NCBI GenBank assembly: GCA_002286855.1
Contig: NRSV01000054.1
Span: forward strand, 1 to 64,000
Source: Bipolaris cookei
Taxonomy: Eukaryota > Ascomycota > Dothideomycetes > Pleosporales > Pleosporaceae
Reading direction: 5' to 3'
DNA: 64,000 nucleotides
Of this stretch, positions 55,235 through 64,000 are shown in pieces. Each line of letters starts with the position of its first letter. Positions within the stretch are counted from its first letter, which is position 1. Both the position numbers and the translations under genes were made by a program. Below the pieces are notes generated by a model. That model made no database searches, was not told the DNA's origin, and saw nothing but the letters and a program-made list of their open reading frames with translations.

Positions 55235-56059
55235 TGGCGGCAGGGCAGAGCAGAACAGAGAGGCGTGGTAGGAAATAGTGGGCCGGATGAGGGTCCCGCG
55301 GGGATCGACGGAGATAAACGAAGGTGGACAGGTGCAGTTGAGCAAGATGCAAAGTCAGAGACACCCGTGGGTCAAGAGAAGCGACAGTGGGGGACTATAA
55401 GGTGCGGGTGGGCGAATCCTGGTCGCCAATGGGCGGTGGCCTTTGCTGGTGAGGGGTCTGGGAGCAGAACCAAGGGAGAGCAGGCCAGCAGGCAGAGAGT
55501 AGGAGGGTGATGGGGCCCGTCCGGCTATCGTCCAATCAGGCGGGGGCGCGAGCCAAGCTGCGCACCGCTGTTGTCGGCAGGCGGGGGATGCGTCAGGGGC
55601 AGGACTGAGCGTCGTCGAGGGACAGAGGGTGGTGATGCACGTTCGAGACGGCGGCACGAGGAATGGGGGGGATGGGGAGGGGGAAGAGGGTGAGCAGTGT
55701 CGGGGTGGTAGGTGTTGGCGGGGTGTGGAGGAGGGCGAGGGCGAGAGCGACGGGCGAGGGAAAAGAGTGGATTATGATGGAGTGAAGGCTACTAATTATT
55801 TCTCTTAGCAGCAGCGTACCCCACTGATGTTCGCCGCAATAGAGCCAACGTCAGCAATCCCTGCGCTGCGAACGACACCACCAAGAGCTGGCCACGGCCG
55901 TATGTGTGTAGTATAGCGACATGGAATCACCGTCTGCAGCGTGGCCGCCCGGTTTGGCCATGCCGGTCCACCGCGCGCCGCCGCGCCAGAGGATTGGGCC
56001 CCGCGCCGTGTCCAGTCCGTTGACCCATCCAGCCATCCATCCAGACACACATACATATC

Positions 56060-56150
56060 CATCCATACAATACATACATACTACATACATACATACATGC
56101 GTACGTACATCCACACGTACATACGTACATTCGTACATAGTACATACAAT
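56060..56150 (+). repeat. Degenerate (CATA/CGTA)n tract
   Basis: About 90 bp made almost entirely of CATA, CATC and CGTA units. Related short CATA runs occur at 52124-52152 and 58136-58151. Confidence 0.85.
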
Positions 56151-56215
56151 CAAACGCGTTATTATGCCTCGATTTTTTTCTCTCCCCTCGACCCGCACGC
56201 CCACGCCCACGCCCA

Positions 56216-56249
56216 CACCACCACCACCACCACCACCACCACCACCACC
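56216..56249 (+). repeat. (CCA)n microsatellite
   Basis: Eleven or so consecutive CCA units; the opposite strand is (TGG)n, which can adopt G-quadruplex-like structures. Confidence 0.92.
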
Positions 56250-58135
56250 TAAACACTTACACACCCACACCCACCATCACCAACACCAGCGCCCGCAGCC
56301 TCCCCCAAAGGGGCCCAGCGCCATGCTCCTCCTCGACTAGCACTTGTTTGATTGCGAAACTCATGCGCTCCACCGCGGGAGATGTACCTGAACCTCTGTG
56401 CACACGGCCCCCCGACCACCCCCGCCCATGGGCTGCTAGCTGCAGATTCTTCCTTGTTCCCTGCCCTGCCCGCCCACCTCCATGCTGAGGAACGGGCGCG
56501 CGACGAGGCAAAGGCAAGGCAAGCCTAGGGCGGCTACTGTCACTGTGCCTCTCGGCGCCCACAATCAAGACACTGCGTCGCCTCTGCAGGCCCTGCACAC
56601 CCACCCCGGCATGCGAATCATGGCATGCCACTGCGTCGAGGCCGGCCGGCCATGCACGCCTCCGATCCACGCCAGCCTACGACTTGGCTGAGCGCGGAGG
56701 CCCATCCGGCAAACCGAGCCAAGTCAAGGCCTCTGCCACCTGCCCGCCTGTCCACACGGCTCCAGTCGCCCTCGTATTGTGCCATTGTCTCCATAGTGTG
56801 CCATGGTGGCAGACGCTTTCCAGGGCTGCCGATGCGATGCGACGCGACAGCAGAACAGACATGGGCACATCCGCCCACACCCACTGTCCCGTCCGTTCCT
56901 CCCCCCTTCCCAGCATAAGCCTCGCCTGTCCCGTCCTGTGCCGCCAGCGTCCCTCCTGCACGCTTCCCGTCTTATGCCTGCCTGTCGGCCTGGTGAACTT
57001 TGCATTGCAACTCTCTAGTTTCAATGTGTCTGGCGGCCTCGATCCCATTCGTAACAGGAACTTACTCTTCCGTCCATCGGCGCCCTATGCCCAATCCCTC
57101 AGATCGATTCCCCGCTTCCGCTCACCTGTCAACGCTCACCGCTGGGATTTTCGGAATCCCAGCAGTCGAGTCGATTCCATCTCTTGATCATGCTTTTTTG
57201 ATCGACCGTGCCTTGTGCGGTCAAATACTCATTGGGCCCTTGTCGGCGTCTACCACCGACCGACTGCTACTTCAAGACATGGATTCCCTTTGCGGCATGC
57301 TGCTCAGGCGCTGCAAACTATGACTTACTCCAGCACTTTGGCCAGCGTAGAGGCCCGATTGAAAAAGTCAAGCTATAGCAAGAGGCAATTATATGTCAAG
57401 AGCAAATGCACTATGCCGCGTATAGGCATAATCAACCAACCTCGTACGTCTTTTGCAAAGCGGGCCACACGACTACCAACATGCTCGCTTCTGCGTGAAC
57501 TTGTCCCAAAGTCTGATTCGCCTGCCTCCACATGGTGAGATACCCCGTGCGTGTGTGGACCAAGATTGGAGGCCTCGTTGACCTCTAGATAGTGGGTCAA
57601 CGTCGGTAGCTAGTATCCTACTATCTCTGCCAAGCTTTGCCGTCGCGTAGATAGTTCATTGATAACATGGCGCTTCGAGTATTCTTGCCTTGACCGGTCA
57701 ACCATGGCTCAGTGCAAAATTGCAAACTACGAAACTGCAAACCGCACAATGTCGACGACTATGGCCGCATGAACCATTCATGGATACAAAATATGCGTGT
57801 ATGCACAGTCAGCCACACATGATGCCGCGCGACAATTGGCCTATCTATGCGGCTGTGGAAGGATGACACGCAGTACAGCAGCGATTGTCTCGCACCCCGA
57901 CCTGGTAGCTTTCCATCACACATGGTCTTTGTTTGATTCGACATGATACGACTTCCTCATCCTGCCACTCCAGAAGCCTTCAACCGACTGCTGCAAGTCA
58001 TTCACAAGGCCAGCGCCAACCCGACAAATGACAGCTGTCTCGGAGAATTCCCTACAGGCACACAGCATTATACCGTATACGAAGCCATAAATTATCTATC
58101 TACTTGTATACCTATGCCCATGTTGCGTACATATG

Positions 58136-58151
58136 TACATACATACATACA
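58136..58151 (+). repeat. Short (CATA)n run
   Basis: Three to four CATA units flanked by CATATGTA. Confidence 0.8.
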
Positions 58152-61100
58152 GAGCCATCGAGGATTTTGCATGCCTAGCGTGCTTGAGTATACCGATCAG
58201 TTTTGGGGTGGCAACGTGATGAGGGAGACACTGGCACAAACGGCCAAATCAGTTTCACCAAAGCTGGTGGTCTGCGTGCCAACTGGACAGAAACATGCTG
58301 TGCCATGGACTGTGACATGTTGTGAAGCATGCCAGTAGTCGACAAATATCCATTAGGCAACTCCACCCAGGCCATGCTCAAGACCGTTGACAGGACGTTG
58401 CAACGTGCCGCACATGTCCTCAGATGCGTGACACGCTCCATTGCAGAACGCCCCCTTCTGACCCCTACCATATGGATAGACGCCAGATCAGACACTCGGC
58501 AAATGGAGCGCCAAAGCACCAGCCCGCTTACGTGTTGCTGCAGAATAGTGCATGCTTCATGACAGCATGCTCTGCCCCCTAGACTGACAGCACAGAGTAA
58601 ACAGCCTTGGATAGGCAAGTATGTTTTGGATTTTGTTACTATTCTGCGTATACATGACAATGAATGCAAGAGTACTAGCAAAAACAACACCCAGACGCAA
58701 CAGAAACCGTTGTGTGCACGGTACTCCGAATGGCTCGTTGTTGCAGGCCCACGAATAGGCTTGCGTCCCGCGGCACCACTTGTCGACCCGTACAAACCCC
58801 CTCAGCTGTAACACGCAGCCTGCGCCTACGGCTCGCTAGCAAGTGACGTACCCGATCTGGCCCTTTGGCCCCCTGCACGCCATCGTCACGAAGCGGGACC
58901 GTCGTGGCCTACCAGTCTGTTTTGAGACGGGCACTTTTACTCAATCCAGCACGCCGATGGTGTGATTGTGGACTCAACGGCATGAGAACCAGTGTAACGG
59001 GCCTAAGAGACGGGCACATGAGTGGTTCTGGTATAAAGTGGTCGCTGGATGTACTTGGTACATGGGATTCTACCCCTCTCTCGCTCTCGCTCTCGCGCGC
59101 GAACTGCACCCTTCCTGTTGCTGACCGTCTGCAGCATTTTTTCGAGGACTTGCACCGCTCGTAAACAGCAAGCCACTCATGTGATCTAGGCCCTAGGCCT
59201 GCGCCTCTTACGTTTCGCCGCAAACTTTGGACGCACAAAGCCATCTAGTGCTTTTGCGGAAAAGATTTCTGCAGTACGCATACTTGCGGTTGTGCGTGGA
59301 GCTGGCTGGCAATGTCTCAAGCACTTGCACAGCAGCGACGGCACATGAATAGCCACTTCTCCACTTCCGACTGTCTCTCGCCTCGCGCTTCTCACTTCGT
59401 GGCGCTATGGAGCCGCGGACATGAGCGCCCTGCCAAGTTTGGTTGCAGCCGTCTTCCAGTGCATGCATTATGTAATTGCGGCATACCCGTTGTGGGAAGG
59501 GAAACCATGACGCTTAGTCCGACCATCCGCTATCCGGCTTCTCTCGATACCTCGTTCCGGTGCGCCGACTTGGTTGTCAGCCTGCTAATTATCTTGCCCC
59601 GATTACTATCGTTCCATCATGCCACATTTCCTCTCAAGCAATAGGTGCACGTCAGAAATCTCGACGCAGGCGTGAGCGAAGCCACTAATATCGCGTATGT
59701 GAGAGTAGTGCCATGGGCGTGGCGCTAAGCCGATCCCGCCAAGTCAGCCGCCACGGCCGCGACTCCGGCACCAGCAAATGGCAAACTATGCGTCACCGAC
59801 AACGGATGCCACAACTTTACATAGCTATGCCCGCATCCGACATTTTTGACCTTTTGCCCAGACTTGAACCGCAATAGTATTCTATCTGTGGCTCAAGATG
59901 CATCAACCCCACGTCCGCCTCTGCAGAAATTTGCACCAACCTTCGCTTCAAACCGGAGTCGGCTTTTGAAGGCTTTGGGAACTGGGATCGGCGTGGGGTG
60001 GTTTAGCAACCAAACCGTGCCGAGTGGGATACTATCTTAAGCCGATGTACATTATCTAGATTAAGGGCTTTCACACTGTGGGAATAGCAGGATCGAGTCT
60101 CGCTTGGCGATGCAGCGGTAATCCTACGGGAGGATGTATGTACATGTGTATATATGTGCATACAGGTAGTTGAAGACAGCACAGTTAGCGGCCGCGGATG
60201 CCAAATGGCGCCCCGTGCAGGGCATCATGCTGACTGTTTTCGACCGTCTGTCAGTACATACACAGTAACAAGTTTTAGAGGTTGGCCGCACGACGTCACC
60301 AACAAATGGCCATTGCGACTGTTCGGTATTGGCTCGTACATGATAAAATGTGATTATATCGAGGAGCTGCTGGGAGAGTAGGTCTTTTCTATATACTTGA
60401 ATGTTGCGATGATAGTGGGACTTGTATTTCCAGGGAAGCCTGATATCCAAGTGACTGCTTTCTCAACTCTATCAATGGCGCATGGATAGTTCCATGGCCC
60501 GATACCACATGACCGCTTGTCATTGTTTTATTGCAAGGAAGCCTATGCCGCGTCTGAACTAAGTGTTTGGACTAAAAGTCTTGGTCATCACGGATATGGC
60601 CTGTGATTAGGGTGATATGGACGGCATCAGCGCCGATTGTCGGAGTAGATTAAAGTCCATGTGAACAAGTAGAGTCAGCTATCAGAAAAGATGTGTATTT
60701 GTTCCTTCACTAGATGCACCAAGGGGCTCAACTAGACATACGATCAGTAAAGTGGTACATGACTGTGGTAATTCTTTGCCTCATCCGGTGGTCCAGTCAC
60801 TTAGTAACTACCGAAATCTACGTACTTGATTGCATTATAACGACGTTCATGTGAAGACGTGAGAGTGTAGCCTTTCCAAGGCCTTGCGATAAAAAGAAGA
60901 AAAACTAACCTATTTGGATAGTCGCATTCTATCCTCCCATCCCAATTCCCCGACCCATGGTCCTCAGAGCCCACATGCTTAGGCTAAGAAAAGAAGCATG
61001 ACGACAAGCTGATCTGCGGCTATGCTAGGAATCGGATATTACCACAGAGAAGAATAGAAGAAGCATGTAAAACACTCATGGATACAGACGACAGGTGCAC

Positions 61101-62930
61101 GAGATATTGGATCCTCTCCCTTTGCCAAAAAGGACCAATAGACATTTTGCTGTTTAAGCTTACAGTATGGACCACCATACGCGTCACACCCCAATGCATA
61201 TCGCCATAGCTTCGTCCCTCTTCCTGCTCTCTTAGACCCCAATTCCGGAACGCATTCCCGCAACCAGACATACACTCTAGTTGTGATGTTCAAACACTCT
61301 GCACAGATCTCGCATCTGCCTCTGCAACTCGCCGACCTGATCCCCTTCCTTTTTCGCCCTTTCTCTCTGCCCAAACCCCCTATACCGCTTGTCCGCATAA
61401 TTCAGTCTAAGCGTCTGATACCGACATCAGCACTGACATGCACAAACTTGCCCTATTCCATGCATCCGCAGTCGGGTCCGTGATTCAATGAGGCATTCAG
61501 AGACACCATATGTCGTGAAGGAAAAAAAAGGATGGTAGATATGATGTAAAACAAACCGCAAACCAACCCCAAACCCAAAAAGTACTACCTGCGTGCCTTT
61601 CCCCCAGTAAAACAAAGAAAAGAGAGTAAAAACAAGACAAAAACCGGTACAACGAAGAATACGCCCCCAGACCGACTTCTAGAAGCACCATCCGTTCAGC
61701 GCATCTACAAAACAAAAACTGGCCTAGAAAATCAGAAACAAAGAAGGCATAGATGTGGCGGTGTGATACATCTCTCACTCTTCTCTTTTCTTTTTACATT
61801 CTGCGTTACTGAATATTTGCTTTTCCCCTTTATCAAATCGACACTCAGCAACAATCCACTATCCCCCATTTAGCACCGACGATATAAATTGCCTACCTAC
61901 CCCCTACCCCCCCCCCAAAAAAAAGAACACCCTCACGTAAACCGCGTAGAGCAAGAGAAAAGAACGTGTCGAGCGTCACCGGTATAGTAAAAAGCAACAT
62001 TTCCCACAGCCTGACAGGGAAAATTTCGGGTTTGGGACATGAGGATTTGCTTTTGGGGATCATGCGTTGTGAGTTGCTTTTTTTGGATACGAATTTTCCA
62101 AAGGGATAGGGTTATGCAAGTTACTTTTGCTTATTTCGTGGGGGATTAGAGAAAGAGGGATAGGGCTATGAAGCGCATTTTTCTTGCTTTGTTTTAGTGG
62201 GATAATGTCCGGTGAGGATGGGGTGAAAGAATGGGATGCGGGTTAGCATGATGGGAGATTGGGTCGACTATCCCGGAGACGGATATTACAGCGGTGTGGG
62301 AAGTTTGGTGGAGGTGAGTTTTTTTTCTTTGGGAGGATATGCAGTTGGTCTTGTGATGAGGGAGCACGTGGGTAGGGAGGGATGGCGTCAAGTGTACTCT
62401 AGTTGATATGCTCACATGATGGGATGCAGGGATGGAGATGGTAAGGTTGGGAGGATCTCGATTTCTTTCTGAAGTTGTGAGAGTTGGTTTTAGTGTTGTT
62501 AGAGAGTCCAGAGAATCGCTATGTGGAAACTTATGGTATGTTATCAGATATCTGAGATATACGTGTTGATGAAGTTGATGAACGTGAGATATCAAGGTGG
62601 ACTAGAATATTGAAATATCAGGCGATCAACTTGGTCTCCAAGCTTCTTGTATACCTATAAAACCTATAGCATGCACGTAGTCAAATTTGTCTGACGGGCA
62701 TATTGAGAAGTAGAGAAGTGTAGTGGGGTGAACGTGAACATGAACGGTGAACGTAGACGGCGGATGCCTTCCTGCTTCAGGACGAGCCGAGGTGGGGCCA
62801 TGCGCTCACTTCGAGTACGATCAACACCAAACAACGCGTTGTAACGCGACCAGCCGCCACAATTGACGCTCTTTGACTTGATCGTCTGCTTCGCCTGGAG
62901 CGCATTCTTGAGGTGTACACAACACTCAAA

Positions 62931-64000
62931 ATGTTTTCGCTACCTATGATTGCGCCGCGTCCAGTAAGTGTTTCCTACTTTTTGTGTTCAAATGCTCGAC
63001 GCTGCAACCAGGCACACCATTTTTGAGAAGCATGTCAAATATAGAGAATAAAAGACTAACACAATAAATAGGACGCCAGTCTGTGGCCCTCCCTTCACAA
63101 TACACATACAGCATTTGAAGACACACAGTCGCAGTCACCACCCAACACGTCGCACAACCAGCGGCGCCCAACCTCGCACCACACCCCCCACCACAACCAA
63201 AACTTGCTGCTCTCCAGCCTCACAGCCGATGAAAACACCATCGCTCAGCGGAAACTCAACGTCCGTCGTTTTGGCGCAGGATGGCTGCGCCCACCCGGCG
63301 TATCGAAAACCCTCCAAGCCCTCAAAGACGAAGAGCTTGAGAAAGAGGAACAAGAAATGATGCAGCGCCGCGAACAAGTAATGATGGACCTAGCCGCCGC
63401 GCAGCAAGAAGCCGCAAACGAAGAGCAGCGTGAGCGCGGCGAAATGGAAGAAGAAGCCGGTATAGGCGAAGAAGAACGAGACCTAGACGACGAAGTACCC
63501 GAAGCCGAAGAAAGCATGAGCGAATCCTCCTCTGGCGCCGCTAGCAGCAGCAACAGCAACAGCGGCAACGACTCAGAAGACGAACAAGAAGAAGAAGGAA
63601 GCGAAATCAGCGGCGAGGCACAAGAAGAAAGCACCGTCCCCTTCAACGAAGACAGCTTTATCGAAGGCAGCATGATGGAAGCAGAAGTCTCCCACATGCT
63701 CGAGATGGAAGAGGCGGAAATGACAGGCGTCCTTCAAGACGAACGTGACCTCGACGACGATGTCCCTGAAGCAGGAAGCTACGAGCATACGGATTCGGAA
63801 CTAGAGGATTCAAGCGACTTGGATAATTCGGCGTTGCCGACGGGGCTTGCGTCGGCAAGGTCGAGACGCTCGACGAGAAGGCGCCGCTCGAGTGGGAGAC
63901 TCAGTTCTGGGCGTCGTAGCTCGGGGCTGCCAGGGGGGATGACGTTGGGTGTGCATCCTACGGCTGGACGCGTGAGTTTGGGGGTTGATTTAGGGAATGG
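62931..64000 (+). CDS. APC15: Anaphase-promoting complex subunit APC15, partial (runs off window)
   Basis: A small subunit of the ubiquitin ligase APC/C, which in animals promotes turnover of the mitotic checkpoint complex; the yeast relative is Mnd2. Exon 1 (62931-62963) encodes only MFSLPMIAPRP. A 108-bp intron (GTAAGT, GACTAAC branch, AATAG) leads to exon 2 from 63072 (DASLWPSLHNTHTAFE). The family core is LTADENTIAQRKLNVRRFGA followed by GWLRPPGVSKTLQAL. A long acidic Glu-rich region follows, in which a motif is duplicated: EERDLDDEVPEAE near 63474 and DERDLDDDVPEAGSYEH near 63738. After this the sequence turns Arg/Ser-rich (SRRSTRRRRSSG) and remains open to base 64000. The tiny first exon makes this gene easy to miss. 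Confidence 0.88.

Larger units (their letters stand above)
55235..62930. other. 7.7-kb gene-poor region
   Basis: No convincing gene was found on either strand. Open frames up to 206 codons (for example 58175-58795, minus) overlap others of similar length, lack good ATG starts and show no domains. Composition is not strongly AT-rich, unlike the transposon island, so this does not look RIP-decayed. The left kilobase is the promoter and leader of the SPT23/MGA2-like gene. Simple repeats lie at 56060-56150, 56216-56249 and 58136-58151. The right part, 60.9-62.9 kb, alternates poly-A and poly-C tracts. It may contain non-coding transcripts or long untranslated regions, but none can be shown. Confidence 0.5.

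Noticed and set aside
57943..58338. Plus-strand open frame of 131 codons with an ATG
   Set aside because: It runs through a CATA microsatellite and has no recognisable motif; judged chance.
58175..58795. Minus-strand open frame of about 206 codons in the gene-poor region
   Set aside because: It has no ATG in good position, no domain, and overlaps several unrelated frames of similar size on the other strand.
60080..60115. Possible tRNA T-arm (GGATCGAGTC)
   Set aside because: The flanking bases do not form a five-pair stem and no matching A box or acceptor stem was found.
63245..63697. Minus-strand Ser-rich open frame of 150 codons
   Set aside because: It is the antisense shadow of the Glu-rich region of APC15; the plus strand shows conserved family motifs and proper splicing.
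1..64000. CRISPR arrays, operons or bacterial-type systems
   Set aside because: Spliced genes, a tRNA intron and fungal protein families show nuclear fungal DNA; no regularly spaced repeats were seen.

Overview
This window is nuclear DNA of a filamentous ascomycete. Genes carry short GT-AG introns (mostly 47-110 bp) with CTAAC-type branch sites, coding regions are compact, and repeats are decayed in a way that suggests C-to-T (RIP-like) mutation. The gene set (PHO80/PREG-type cyclin, HDA1, LYS4, SER1, mitochondrial leucyl-tRNA synthetase, AIM32, GLC3, MCX1, SPT23/MGA2-like factor, APC15), together with the repeat and degenerate gene families, fits Dothideomycetes, probably Pleosporales. The species is not claimed. 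Start codons were placed at ATG and splice sites by frame continuity; no transcript data were available.

Layout. 0-9.5 kb: a PHO80-like cyclin (-), a membrane-anchored cupredoxin protein (-, three exons) and the class II histone deacetylase HDA1 (-, eight exons). 9.5-20.5 kb: a transposon island. It holds the 3' part of a LINE on the minus strand, a LINE ORF1 fragment and a LINE reverse-transcriptase ORF on the plus strand, a small secreted cysteine-containing protein (effector-like), and a 4.4-kb pogo-type DNA transposon with about 60-bp inverted repeats that is split by a gag-protease retrotransposon fragment. 20.5-36.1 kb: core metabolism, namely LYS4 and SER1 (divergent, sharing a promoter), a seven-transmembrane receptor-like gene, a MUP-type amino acid permease and mitochondrial leucyl-tRNA synthetase (also divergent).

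36.1-44.3 kb: an AT-richer accessory block with two decayed genes (a fungal family of unknown function and a protein kinase) and two secreted proteins (one soluble with a beta-rich C-terminal half, one GPI-anchored). 44.5-55.2 kb: AIM32, an intron-containing tRNA-Lys(CUU), glycogen branching enzyme GLC3 divergent from mitochondrial ClpX-type MCX1, and an SPT23/MGA2-like transcription factor. 55.2-62.9 kb: a 7.7-kb stretch with no convincing gene, rich in simple repeats. The window ends inside APC15, an anaphase-promoting complex subunit.

Functional links are loose, as is usual in fungal chromosomes. The clearest is the shared LYS4/SER1 promoter, which contains a Gcn4/CPC1-type core, since both genes make amino acids. 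No new multi-gene system could be demonstrated. The best candidates for novelty are the effector-like gene in the transposon island and the secreted and degenerate genes at 36-44 kb.
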